The notes beneath the pieces are model-generated. The model had not been told where the DNA came from and did not search any database. It was given only the letters and a program-made list of their open reading frames with translations. A stretch of DNA of 24,496 bases from Lachnospiraceae bacterium. Lineage in GTDB: Bacteria > Bacillota > Clostridia > Lachnospirales > Lachnospiraceae. The first letter of the stretch is position 1. Each line of letters opens with the position of its first letter. The position numbers were made by a program, and so were the translations under genes. This document shows, in pieces, positions 1 to 8,644 of the stretch. The stretch lies in the NCBI GenBank assembly GCA_014804185.1, contig JAAVAG010000078.1, positions 1-24,496 on the forward strand, read 5' to 3'.

Positions 1-1
1 G

Positions 2-388
2 CTGTTCGTTATCTCCAACTGGGTAGTCAGTATCCTGATGAACGGCACGGGAAGATTCCGGGATATCTGGATCTATACGGCATACTGCTGTATTCCGTAT
101 ATGCTGGGCAATATCGGATCTGTGCTTCTGAGCAATGTACTGGTAAAAGAGGAGCCCTTCGGGGACTACGTCAGTATACTTGGAGCGGCCTGGAGCCTGG
201 TGATCCTGTTTATCGGCCTGATGGTCATGCATGAGTACGGATTTACCAAAAATATTTTCAGCTGCTTCTGCACAATATGCATTATGCTCGTCCTGTTATT
301 TCTGATCATGCTGGTGGGAAGTCTGGCAACGGATTTGTACGGCTTTGTGGTCACGATATTCAGGGAGATCATGTTCCGCGTCAGTTAG
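2..388 (+). CDS. Yip1-like multi-pass membrane protein (5' truncated)
   Basis: This is the C-terminal 128 residues of a gene that begins before the window; the reading frame is open from base 2 and ends at TAG 386-388. The fragment is strongly hydrophobic, with about three membrane segments (near the first 10 residues, around bases 80-140, and around 160-240, with a long hydrophobic run at 260-370). The order, an N-W-x-x-x-x-L-x-N-G-x-G segment followed by a conserved aromatic/proline segment (Y-C-C-I-P-Y), resembles Yip1-domain proteins, which often precede DUF5696 genes in clostridial sugar-importer operons. Only 12 nt separate its stop codon from the chosen start of the next gene, and that gene's ribosome binding site overlaps the stop, so it is probably the same transcript. 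The family assignment is by pattern and moderately sure; the role is unknown. Confidence 0.6.
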   Translation: MFVISNWVVSILMNGTGRFRDIWIYTAYCCIPYMLGNIGSVLLSNVLVKEEPFGDYVSILGAAWSLVILFIGLMVMHEYGFTKNIFSCFCTICIMLVLLFLIMLVGSLATDLYGFVVTIFREIMFRVS

Positions 389-400
389 GGGGTGCCTGGG

Positions 401-2650
401 ATGAAAAAGAAAAAATGGAAAATTCTTGTCAAGTGCATAGTTTATCTGGCCGTATTCGCTCTTTTTGCCGGGCTGGTTTTGTTTCTGAATACGGCTTCCC
501 AGACAGCGGAAGAGGAAGAAATAACCTGGACGCCGGAGAAGACGGAGGCAGTCCAGGCGGGATGGCAGAAAGCTGCGGAAAACGAATATTTGGAACTTTA
601 TTTTGAACCGTCCCTGGTTCAGATTATCGTAAAGGACAAAAAAACGGGGACAGAGTGGAGAAGCAATCCGGAGAACGCCGCCGAGGATTCCATCGCTTTC
701 GGTCAGAACAAGACGCTGGTGCAGTCCCTGCTGGATATCAACTATGTGGACGATCAGAGCAATTATTTCACGATCAACAGTTATGCGGGGGCGGTGCAGG
801 AAAAAACGTACGCGTATGAATACCGGGATAACGGCGTGAGTGTCAATTTTAAATTCGGCAAACAGGGATTTGAGATTCCGTGCTTTTTCGGTCTGCAGGA
901 CGACCGCTTTGTGGCCAGGGTACTGGGCGAGAAGATACAGCAGCACGGAAAACTGCAGGTGGCAAGCGTCACACTGCTCCCTTACTTCGGGGCGGGTTCC
1001 CTGGAGGATACGGGGTATATGGTTGTTCCCGACGGCTGCGGCGCGCTGATTTATTACAACAATCAGAAACAGACTTATCAGTCCTATTCCCAGAAAGTAT
1101 ACGGCAGGAACCTGGCGCTGAATCTGCAGAACACCACGCTGGTCACACAGGATGCCACCATGCCGATCTGGGGAATCCGCAAAAACGACGACGCGCTTCT
1201 GGCGGTTATCACGGAGGGAGAGTATCAAGCGGAGATCAGGGCGGAAGTGGCCCGGAAACTTACCTCCAACAATGCGGTGTACAGCGATGTCCTGTTTATT
1301 GAGAGCGAGAACAATACACTGCTGGCGAACAGTGATAAGGAAGAGACCACGATTATGGTCTCGCCCCAGCACAACCGTTTCCCATATTATGAAGTGTCTT
1401 ATTTCTTCTTGGAAAAAGGTGCAGGCTACAGTGAAATGGCAGCCCGTTACCGTCAGTATCTGATCGAGGAAAAAGGGATGCAGGCGGAAACAACCCAGGA
1501 GCAGAAGCGGGTAGGCCTGACATTTTTGGGCGGCGTGGTAGTGCGCAAGACCCTGCTGGGAGTTCCCTATCACGCGGTGGAGGCGCTGAGCACATTCAGC
1601 GCGGTGAGCCAGACGGCTGCGGCGCTGGAGCAGACATCCGGGAACTCTTTCCAGATCAGTATGTATTATACGGAAAAGGGTGGTTCCAAAAACAAACTTC
1701 CCACCAAACTGACTTATGACAGTGCGCTGGGCGGAGGGAACGGATACCGGAAAATGGCGGAAGCCCTGGAGAGGCTGGGAATCCCGTTTTATCCTGTTTA
1801 CAATCCCGTGGTGATCCGTAAGTCGGGAAACGGCTACAGTTCCGTGTCGGGGGTGAGAAATGTATCCAGGTCCGCGGCGGCGCAGTACGATTATAAACTG
1901 ACCACAGGCAGCAAGGATACCGATCAGAATCCATATTATCTGGTATCCCCCAAATATATGGAGGACATTCTGGAATCTCTGTCCTCAGACGCCCGGAAAA
2001 AGGATGTAAACAGACTGGGGCTGACCGGCATCAGCGACAGCGTCTATGCCGACTACAGGTCGGAGAGTATCTCTGAAAATGAGACGGGACAGTACTGGGA
2101 GAACGCGCTGAGCACTGTTTCCGGGTCCGCGGACGCGCTGCTTCTGCAGGGAGCATATGCCTATGCGTTTCCCTATGCGGATGTGATTACGGAGGTTCCC
2201 GTGTACGCAAGCCGGTTTGATGTGGAGGATGAGTCCATTCCTTTTTATCAAATGGTGGCGGGCGGCTCCGCAGCGCTTTACAGTGAGCCGGTGAATATGA
2301 GCGGAAATGTCCGGGAAATGGTTTTAAGGAGCATAGAATACGGCGTCAGTCCTACATTCCTGCTGATGACGGAGGATGCAAGTATCCTGCAGGATACGGA
2401 TTATCAGAAATATTACTCCGTGGCTTATGCAAGCTGGCGGGAATTTATACAGGAACTGATGGAGGAACTTGGGGCGCTGGACGGCGTAAGCGGTCAGAGG
2501 ATGACACAGCACCGGAAAGTGCATGATCAGGTTTATGCGACGGTTTATCAGGACGGTACAGTTGTGTATGTCAATTATTCGGATCAGGCTGTGACCGTGG
2601 AAGGTGTGACTGTTCCGGCCATGGGATTTGTCAGGAAAGGAGCTAAGTAA
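401..2650 (+). CDS. DUF5696 family membrane-anchored extracytoplasmic protein
   Basis: A 749-residue protein with a Lys-rich N-terminus and one hydrophobic segment at about residues 8-29. There is no lipobox, so it is probably anchored by an uncleaved signal with the rest outside the cell. Around residues 200-220 it carries the G-Y-x-V-V-P-D-G-C-G-A-L-I-Y-Y-N-N motif that I associate with DUF5696, a family found beside CUT1 sugar permeases in Lachnospiraceae and Paenibacillus. The middle of the protein has alternating beta-strand character, which suggests a glycosidase-like or carbohydrate-binding fold, but I cannot name catalytic residues. I chose ATG 401 because AGGGGGTG (387-394) sits 6 nt upstream; a GTG at 392 in frame would place that Shine-Dalgarno sequence inside the gene. 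The next gene begins directly after its stop. An accessory role in sugar capture is inferred from position only. Confidence 0.8.
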   Translation: MKKKKWKILVKCIVYLAVFALFAGLVLFLNTASQTAEEEEITWTPEKTEAVQAGWQKAAENEYLELYFEPSLVQIIVKDKKTGTEWRSNPENAAEDSIAFGQNKTLVQSLLDINYVDDQSNYFTINSYAGAVQEKTYAYEYRDNGVSVNFKFGKQGFEIPCFFGLQDDRFVARVLGEKIQQHGKLQVASVTLLPYFGAGSLEDTGYMVVPDGCGALIYYNNQKQTYQSYSQKVYGRNLALNLQNTTLVTQDATMPIWGIRKNDDALLAVITEGEYQAEIRAEVARKLTSNNAVYSDVLFIESENNTLLANSDKEETTIMVSPQHNRFPYYEVSYFFLEKGAGYSEMAARYRQYLIEEKGMQAETTQEQKRVGLTFLGGVVVRKTLLGVPYHAVEALSTFSAVSQTAAALEQTSGNSFQISMYYTEKGGSKNKLPTKLTYDSALGGGNGYRKMAEALERLGIPFYPVYNPVVIRKSGNGYSSVSGVRNVSRSAAAQYDYKLTTGSKDTDQNPYYLVSPKYMEDILESLSSDARKKDVNRLGLTGISDSVYADYRSESISENETGQYWENALSTVSGSADALLLQGAYAYAFPYADVITEVPVYASRFDVEDESIPFYQMVAGGSAALYSEPVNMSGNVREMVLRSIEYGVSPTFLLMTEDASILQDTDYQKYYSVAYASWREFIQELMEELGALDGVSGQRMTQHRKVHDQVYATVYQDGTVVYVNYSDQAVTVEGVTVPAMGFVRKGAK

Positions 2651-3538
2651 ATGAAAAAGAAGATGCCCTATTATCGGAAAAAGAAAGTTTACGGGTTCCT
2701 GTTTATCACTCCATGGCTGCTGGGTTTTCTCTCCTTTTTCGCGGTTCCTTTCGTGCAGTCCTGCCTGTATGCGTTTCAGGAACTGGAGACCACACCGCAG
2801 GGAATGGTCGGTACATGGATCGGGATGGATAATTTCTCCTACGCCCTGTTCCGCGACACAGATTTTCTGATTCAGTGCGCAAATTCCCTGAAAGATCTGA
2901 TCACGGTGCCGCTGATCCTGGTGTACAGTGTCTGTTTTGCACTGCTTTTGAAAAAAGAATATCCGGGCCGGACCACCATGAGAGCCATCGCGTTTCTGCC
3001 GGTTATTATCGGCTCGGGCGTGCTGATGGATATTATGAAGCAGGATGTGTTCTCCACGGGAGTAAAGGGTGCGGAAACCGTGTATCTGTTTTCGGGCGGC
3101 GGACTGACAGGCGTGTTCTCCGCCATGGGGCTGCCCATGAATATGATCGAATTTATCAACAATGTGATCAGTAAGATTTTTGACCTGACGTGGAGGTCGG
3201 GCGTGCAGATCCTGTTGTTTCTGGCGGGGCTTCACAATATTCCATCCTATGTGTACGAGGCGGCGGAGATCGAGGGAGCCAATGCGCTGGAGCAGTTTTT
3301 TAAGATTACGCTGCCCATGCTGACGCCTATGATCCTGCTGAATGTGGTATACAGCGTGATCGACATTTTTTCGGATTTCGGAAATTCGATCATCCAGATG
3401 ATTTACAACACGGCGTTTAATAGCGTGCGTTTCGGTTACTCCAGTGCGCTGTCCATTCTGTACTTCCTTATGATTATGGCGGTGCTGGTGATCCTGTATC
3501 TGGTAATGAAGCGCTTTATCGTGCATCCGGAGGATTAG
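2651..3538 (+). CDS. CUT1 sugar ABC transporter permease (MalF type)
   Basis: A 295-residue integral membrane protein with about six membrane segments. It would form one half of the channel of a carbohydrate uptake transporter-1 importer. The cytoplasmic EAA loop that docks the ATPase is clear at about residues 203-222: E-A-A-x-I-E-G-A, then F-F-K-I-T-L-P. The charged N-terminus followed by the Y-G-F-L-F-I-T-P-W-L-L-G-F segment is typical of MalF/UgpA-type permeases. The start codon immediately follows the stop of the DUF5696 gene, with AAGGAG (2637-2642) inside that gene's end, which indicates translational coupling. The second permease follows 13 nt downstream. No ATPase gene is nearby, so it presumably uses a shared MsmX/MsmK-type ATPase. 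The substrate is inferred from neighbours (fructose-containing oligosaccharides), not from this sequence. Confidence 0.93.
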   Translation: MKKKMPYYRKKKVYGFLFITPWLLGFLSFFAVPFVQSCLYAFQELETTPQGMVGTWIGMDNFSYALFRDTDFLIQCANSLKDLITVPLILVYSVCFALLLKKEYPGRTTMRAIAFLPVIIGSGVLMDIMKQDVFSTGVKGAETVYLFSGGGLTGVFSAMGLPMNMIEFINNVISKIFDLTWRSGVQILLFLAGLHNIPSYVYEAAEIEGANALEQFFKITLPMLTPMILLNVVYSVIDIFSDFGNSIIQMIYNTAFNSVRFGYSSALSILYFLMIMAVLVILYLVMKRFIVHPED

Positions 3539-3551
3539 GAGGAGGAAGAGT

Positions 3552-4505
3552 ATGAAAAATAAGATTCTGTATCGGTTCAAAACCGGAAAATGGTTTTGGA
3601 ACATTATGAAATACGCGATCCTGATTTTGCTGGCGTACCAGTTGCTCTATCCGGTCCTCTATATGATCAGTGCTTCCATCAAGGCTCCGGTGGATTCCTA
3701 TGACCCCAGTGTCATATGGATTCCCAAGCATCTGTCGGCTACGGGCTTTATAGATGCCTTTAAGACTATGAAATATGTGGATGCCCTGTGGGGAAGCCTG
3801 CAGATCGGACTGGGATGCGCCGTGCTGGACGTGATCTCCTGCGCGCTGGCGGGGTACGGATTTGCCAGATACAAGTTTCCGGGCAAGAATCTGTTTTTTG
3901 CCTGCGTGATCCTGACCCTGATCGTGCCGACGCAGACAATCATCCTGCCCTACTACATGAATATGAGGTATTTCGATCCGGCGGGCATCATGTCGCTGCT
4001 CTCAGCGATCACGGGAAAGGAAATGGCCGTCAATCTGGTGGGAAAAAACCTGGCGTTCTTTATTCCCTCCGCGCTGGGCGCCGGAATTCGTTCGGGGCTT
4101 TACATATACATTTTCAAACAGTTTTTTGAGGGGATGTCCGCGGCACTGGAGGAATCGGCCTATGTGGACGGCAGCGGCCCGCTGAAGACGTTCTTGTATA
4201 TTATGCTCCCCAATGCGAGAAACGCCATCGTGACAGTGTTCCTGTTTTCGTTCGTATGGCATTTCAACGATTATTACCTGTCCAAGCAGCTGCTGGGAAC
4301 CACCCGGAGGACACTGATCGTAGCTTTGTCGTCCCTGCGCGTGGATCTGGCTGCGGTAATCGGCGGACAGACCACTACAGATCCCATCCGTGTCCAGACA
4401 AGGATCCAGGCGGGGTGTCTGATCACTATACTGCCGATGTTTTTGCTGTATGTTGTAGCCCAGAGAAAGCTGGCAGACAGCATTGAACATATAGGAATCA
4501 AATAA
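3552..4505 (+). CDS. CUT1 sugar ABC transporter permease (MalG type)
   Basis: A 317-residue membrane protein and the partner of the preceding permease. It has a hydrophobic segment at about residues 17-40 and several more downstream. The EAA loop of the MalG/AraQ type appears at about residues 197-222 as L-E-E-S-A-Y-V-D-G-S-G, followed by F-L-Y-I-M-L-P. The motif L-V-G-K-N-L-A-F-F near the middle and the C-terminal I-E-H-I-G-I-K are both usual for this subfamily. ATG 3552 has a near-perfect AGGAGGAGG (3538-3546) at 5 nt spacing. Its TAA is 25 nt before the binding-protein gene, giving the classic permease-permease-binding protein order of a CUT1 operon. Confidence 0.93.
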   Translation: MKNKILYRFKTGKWFWNIMKYAILILLAYQLLYPVLYMISASIKAPVDSYDPSVIWIPKHLSATGFIDAFKTMKYVDALWGSLQIGLGCAVLDVISCALAGYGFARYKFPGKNLFFACVILTLIVPTQTIILPYYMNMRYFDPAGIMSLLSAITGKEMAVNLVGKNLAFFIPSALGAGIRSGLYIYIFKQFFEGMSAALEESAYVDGSGPLKTFLYIMLPNARNAIVTVFLFSFVWHFNDYYLSKQLLGTTRRTLIVALSSLRVDLAAVIGGQTTTDPIRVQTRIQAGCLITILPMFLLYVVAQRKLADSIEHIGIK

Positions 4506-4530
4506 GAAAAGAGAAAAAGGAGAGAGAAGT

Positions 4531-5928
4531 ATGAAAAAGAAGTTTTTGGCACTGGCAATGGCGCTGATCTGCACCGTTTCCCTGGCAGCATGCGGAGATT
4601 CGGCGGATCAGGACAAAGACAAAAATGACGGCAACACCGTGGAAAACAACGCGGGCGGGGACGCCGAAAACGCCGGCAATCAGGGCGGGGAAGACGGAAA
4701 CACCGGAGACAATGAAGGCGGAGAGGAAGTAAAGAGCGCTCTGCCGGACAGCCTGGAGAATGCGGATCTGGTTATCGTGTGGCATACCACCGAGGAGAGT
4801 TGGAACAATACGCTGCAGGAAAATCCGAACGCTTTTGATCTGGTGTGGAGCACCAAGGCGGCATTTGAGGAAAAATACGGCGGAACCGTGGAGGTCATCG
4901 GTGTGGGCTGGGCAGAGCAGATGGGTACGGTTATCAGCAAGGTGAACGCCGGAGAGGTGTGCGACCTGGTGCAGGCTCATGACCAGAATTTCCCTACCTA
5001 CGGGGCTAAGAATATCGTGCAGGATATTTCCCAGTATATCGACCTGAACGATGGATTCTGGTATGATAGTGTTACCAAGGCTTTCACTTTCAACGGAAAA
5101 TCATATGCGGCCGGTGCGGACGCATCGCCTGTGGTAATTTCCTACAACAAGACTCTGTTCCAGCAGTATGGTCAAAAGACGCCCAGGGAGTACTTTGAGG
5201 AGGGTAATTGGACTTGGGATACGTTCCGTGAGGTGGCGATGGCCATGACCGGCGATACCGACGGCGATGGAAACAATGATATATACGGTTTCGATTGGTG
5301 GGATTCTTTTTATGTACAGATGCTGGCGGCAAACGGCGTAGCAACCATCAACTATGGTGCACCGGATGGAGTGGTCAGCAATTATACGACCCCTCAGGCA
5401 ATTGAGACCTTTACATTCCTGCAGGACGGTTATTTTACAGATAAATTCATTCATGTTCCCAATGATGATAAGTTTATCAGTGATTTCAAGAGCGGCAAAC
5501 TGGCCATGACATGTGAGTACGGCTTTGCGGCGATTACGGCATATGAGTGCGACTATGAGATCGACTGGGCGCCCCTTCCCACCGGCCCCTCCGGCCAGAA
5601 GTATGACTGCGGCGGCGCCCTGACCGGCTTTTCGATCCCTGTGACCAGCGCCAACCCTGAGGGAGCGGCTGTATTTGCAAGGATGGCTTACGAGATGCAG
5701 CACGAGTTGAATACCAGCAACAATGTTGCTAAGTACGGACAGGAGGATGTGGATCTGATGAATACGCTGGCTTCTCATATTTATTTTGCACCCATTGGTA
5801 TCGAGAAATTCTGGGATGCAAACTGGACCCTCCGCTCCGGCATGATAGAAGGAACGCCTGTGAGCACATTTGCTACCACTGCCGACGAGCAGATCAGAGA
5901 GGGCGCTACGATCACATTAGGCCAGTAA
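4531..5928 (+). CDS. Extracellular sugar-binding lipoprotein (CUT1 importer)
   Basis: A 465-residue substrate-binding lipoprotein of the SBP_bac_1 type, tethered outside the membrane to deliver sugar to the two upstream permeases. The signal peptide ends in a lipobox, S-L-A-A-C, with the lipidated Cys at residue 21. Residues 22-70 are a flexible linker rich in Asp, Asn, Gly and Glu. The mature domain begins near D-L-V-I-V-W-H-T-T and includes the segment D-T-D-G-D-G-N-N-D-I-Y-G-F, an EF-hand-like calcium-loop motif often seen in clostridial sugar-binding proteins. Aromatic residues, including a W-W pair right after it, fit stacking against sugar rings. AAGGAGAG (4517-4524) precedes ATG 4531. 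The downstream secreted GH32-like lipoprotein suggests that the ligand is a fructose-containing oligosaccharide (inference). Confidence 0.92.
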   Translation: MKKKFLALAMALICTVSLAACGDSADQDKDKNDGNTVENNAGGDAENAGNQGGEDGNTGDNEGGEEVKSALPDSLENADLVIVWHTTEESWNNTLQENPNAFDLVWSTKAAFEEKYGGTVEVIGVGWAEQMGTVISKVNAGEVCDLVQAHDQNFPTYGAKNIVQDISQYIDLNDGFWYDSVTKAFTFNGKSYAAGADASPVVISYNKTLFQQYGQKTPREYFEEGNWTWDTFREVAMAMTGDTDGDGNNDIYGFDWWDSFYVQMLAANGVATINYGAPDGVVSNYTTPQAIETFTFLQDGYFTDKFIHVPNDDKFISDFKSGKLAMTCEYGFAAITAYECDYEIDWAPLPTGPSGQKYDCGGALTGFSIPVTSANPEGAAVFARMAYEMQHELNTSNNVAKYGQEDVDLMNTLASHIYFAPIGIEKFWDANWTLRSGMIEGTPVSTFATTADEQIREGATITLGQ

Positions 5929-5947
5929 ATCAGTTGGAGATCAGGAA

Positions 5948-7579
5948 ATGATGAAAAAGAAGATTTTTTCTATATTTCTGGCTTTCTGCCTTGTGACAGC
6001 CGTCGGCTGTTCCGGGCAGGAGGCCACTCCTGATTCAGGAGAGAAGCAGCCGGGAGCGGGGCAGGAGGAAACGGAAGGGACAGAAAACCGGCAGGAGGAA
6101 TCCCGGACGCCTGGCGGAGAGACATCAAAGACAGAAAGCGGGGAAGAGGATATGGAGCCATATGAGAGTGTTCCTTACCGCCTGTACCCCACCTCGGAAA
6201 ATGCCTGGGTGGGAGACGTGATGCCCATGGCGGATGGGGATGTGCTGCAGCTGTATTATCTGTATGATACGGATCACAACGGGATTGGTTATCACCCTAT
6301 ACATAAGTTTTCCACGTCCAATTTTTATGAGTACAGCGACGACGGTCTGGCGGTTCCCTATGGAGCGGTGGGAGAGCCGGATCTGGCTATCGGAACAGGG
6401 AGCGTGGTGAAAGATCAGGACGGGATCTACCACTGCTTCTATACCGGGCACAATGATTCCTTTCCCGAGCAGGGGCTGGATAAGGAGTGCGTCATGCACG
6501 CGGTCAGCCAGGACAATGTGACCTGGACGAAGATTCCCGAGGACACGTTCTACGCGGCGGACAATTATTCCGGCGACGATTTCCGGGATCCCTTTGTGTT
6601 CTGGAATGAGGAGGAACAGTGCTACTGGCTGCTGATTGCGGCCCGGGAGGAAAAGCTGGGCGGCGTGGTGGCGAGATACACTTCGGAAGATCTTAAAAGC
6701 TGGAAACTCTGCGATCCGCTGTATGCGCCGAATAAGCAGTACATGCTGGAGTGTCCGGATCTGTTTAAAATGGGAGACAAGTACTATCTGTTTTACAGCT
6801 GGGACTGTGTGACCTATTATGCCATCGGCGATTCTATTTACGGTCCCTTTGCGGAGCCGGAGAACAATGTGCTGGACGGCACGGGTTTCTGCTTCTACGC
6901 GGCCAAAACCGCGCAGCTTGACGGAACCAGATATTTGTGCGGATGGATCGGCAGAAAGTGGGAACCGAAAGACGCTGGAACCTACAACTGGGCCGGAAGC
7001 ATGCTGATTCATGAACTGGTGCAGAAAGAGGACGGGACCCTGGGAGTAAAGGAGCCCTCCGGGCTGCAGGAATACTTTGCGCAGGATAGGACTGTGGAGG
7101 TAAAACAGACCTCCGGAGACGTCCGTGAGGAGGACGGTTCCTGGCACCTGTCAGCAGACAAGGACGAGGTGGCCGTGGCGGATCTTGGCATGCGTGCACC
7201 CACTATGCTGCTGGAGTGCACCGTTTCCCTGGAGGAAGGGGGATATGCGGGTTTTGCCTTCGGACCGGGCGAGGACTATGGAAAATATACCGGACTGGTG
7301 CTGGACAGTAAAAATAACTGTATTCACTATGAAGGCTGTGTGCTCTCCCGCATGGCGTATGTGGAGCCGCTGATCAAAACAGACTTTGTGTTTGAGCCGG
7401 GCCGGGAATACCGCGTGAAACTGGTTATGGAAAATGAGATTGTTGTCCTGTATATCGATGATACGAAAGCGCTGAGCAATCGTATTTACAAATCGGTGGA
7501 CGGAGCGCACCTGGCATTTTTTGCAAACAATACGGAGGCGCAGTTTGGCAATATCAGCATCAGGACTCCGGAGAACTGA
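5948..7579 (+). CDS. Secreted GH32-like lipoprotein, Aec43/FosGH2-type subgroup
   Basis: A 543-residue lipoprotein. The lipobox V-T-A-V-G-C places the lipid anchor at Cys21, followed by a Gly/Glu/Thr-rich linker to about residue 70. A five-bladed-propeller GH32 domain follows. The three catalytic acids can be placed: Asp90 in W-V-G-D-V-M-P (nucleophile position), Asp214 in F-R-D-P (transition-state stabiliser) and Glu268 in L-E-C-P-D (acid/base). The nucleophile motif is G-D-V-M-P rather than the canonical N-D-P-N-G, which matches the GH32 subgroup of E. coli Aec43/FosGH2 from a fructooligosaccharide locus. A C-terminal beta-sandwich runs from about residue 390. ATG 5948 is followed by a second in-frame ATG at 5951; GGAG at 5936-5939 favours the first. 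It is a clear paralog of the cytoplasmic protein at 11290. Likely job: trimming a fructoside at the cell surface, or binding it if inactive. Confidence 0.85.
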   Translation: MMKKKIFSIFLAFCLVTAVGCSGQEATPDSGEKQPGAGQEETEGTENRQEESRTPGGETSKTESGEEDMEPYESVPYRLYPTSENAWVGDVMPMADGDVLQLYYLYDTDHNGIGYHPIHKFSTSNFYEYSDDGLAVPYGAVGEPDLAIGTGSVVKDQDGIYHCFYTGHNDSFPEQGLDKECVMHAVSQDNVTWTKIPEDTFYAADNYSGDDFRDPFVFWNEEEQCYWLLIAAREEKLGGVVARYTSEDLKSWKLCDPLYAPNKQYMLECPDLFKMGDKYYLFYSWDCVTYYAIGDSIYGPFAEPENNVLDGTGFCFYAAKTAQLDGTRYLCGWIGRKWEPKDAGTYNWAGSMLIHELVQKEDGTLGVKEPSGLQEYFAQDRTVEVKQTSGDVREEDGSWHLSADKDEVAVADLGMRAPTMLLECTVSLEEGGYAGFAFGPGEDYGKYTGLVLDSKNNCIHYEGCVLSRMAYVEPLIKTDFVFEPGREYRVKLVMENEIVVLYIDDTKALSNRIYKSVDGAHLAFFANNTEAQFGNISIRTPEN

Positions 7580-7603
7580 AAACAGGCAGAGCAGGGAAAG
7601 AAG

Positions 7604-8632
7604 ATGGATATCAGGGAAAAAGTGACGCTGCAGGACATCGCCGATCTAGCGGGCATATCCAGAAATACCGTGTCCAAGATTCTGAACGGCCGGTATAAGG
7701 GGTCGCCCAAAGTCAGAGAACGTGTGCTTGGGCTGGTCAGAGAAAAAAATTACAAGGGTATGGGTGAGCATGCCGGGGAAGAGCCCGAGGTAAAGACGAT
7801 CCTGCTGTTGTGCCGGGAGGGGGTTTCCGCAGCCGGTTTTTTCCCATATCTGGTCAATGAAATCCAGCGGGATGTGGAGGCCAGAGGATATATCCTTCAG
7901 TATTACGGCATTACGCCGGAGGAACTGCGGGAGAGGAGAATTCCCGATGTGATTGCCAGACATCAGGTGGACGGCATTGTCTGCATGGAAATATTTGACA
8001 AAGATTTTATCAAAAAGCTGATCCGGTATCCGGCTGCCATTGTGTTTCTGGAGTTCTGCCATGATTTGTGGTCCGTGGACGGCAGATATGATGTAGTGAT
8101 GATGGACTGCGCATATCCGGTCGGCGTCCTTGTAAAGCGCATGATTGAAAAAGGATGCCGCAGCATCGGGTTTGTGGGAGATTATGTGCACTGCCGGGGA
8201 TTTTATGAGCGGTATCAGGGTTACTGTGCGGCGCTGGCAGAAAGCGGAATTCCGGTGGATAAAAATATCTGTATCACCTTTGCGGACGGAGGAAGATATT
8301 TTAACGGACAGGAGTTGTGGAAACGCCTGAAAAACATGCCCTGTATGCCGGACGGTTTTGTGGCGGCCAACGACGGCATTGCCATCAGCCTGATGCAGAC
8401 GCTGCAGGAGAGGGGGATACGGATTCCGGAGGATGTAAAGATTGTGTCCTTTGACGATATCGCAGAAGCAGAGGAGGTGAGACCGCCGCTGACAACCGTC
8501 CATGTGGATCGGAAAGGGCTCAGCAGAAGTGCGGTGGACTGTCTGCTGCAGCGCATGACCGATCCGGAGAGATCCAGAAGAGTGGTTTATGTGGAAACGG
8601 AGATTGTGTACCGGGGTACTTTCAGAAGTTAA
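7604..8632 (+). CDS. LacI-family transcriptional regulator (first of a paralogous pair)
   Basis: A 342-residue LacI/GalR regulator. The N-terminal helix-turn-helix occupies residues 7-30 (V-T-L-Q-D-I-A-D-L-A-G-I-S, then T-V-S-K-I-L-N-G). The ligand-binding domain of the periplasmic-binding-protein fold runs from about residue 60 and includes I-G-F-V-G-D and the late motif I-V-S-F-D-D-I. The gene starts 24 nt after the GH32-like lipoprotein, with AGGGAAAG at 7593-7600, so it is probably the last gene of the importer operon and senses the imported sugar. Its end lies 12 nt from the end of the oppositely oriented LacI gene, and the two proteins share many segments (F-V-G-D, E-R-Y, Y-V-E-T-E-I), so they are paralogs. 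Ligand and operator are unknown. Confidence 0.92.
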   Translation: MDIREKVTLQDIADLAGISRNTVSKILNGRYKGSPKVRERVLGLVREKNYKGMGEHAGEEPEVKTILLLCREGVSAAGFFPYLVNEIQRDVEARGYILQYYGITPEELRERRIPDVIARHQVDGIVCMEIFDKDFIKKLIRYPAAIVFLEFCHDLWSVDGRYDVVMMDCAYPVGVLVKRMIEKGCRSIGFVGDYVHCRGFYERYQGYCAALAESGIPVDKNICITFADGGRYFNGQELWKRLKNMPCMPDGFVAANDGIAISLMQTLQERGIRIPEDVKIVSFDDIAEAEEVRPPLTTVHVDRKGLSRSAVDCLLQRMTDPERSRRVVYVETEIVYRGTFRS

Positions 8633-8644
8633 GAGCGCATGCTG

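Noticed and set aside
296..1573. 425-residue - strand open frame opposite the DUF5696 gene
   Set aside because: Antisense shadow with biased composition, no ribosome binding site that stands out and no recognisable domain.
2324..3604. 426-residue - strand open frame opposite the permease gene
   Set aside because: His/Gln-rich shadow of the codon bias; the + strand gene has a clear EAA loop and membrane segments.
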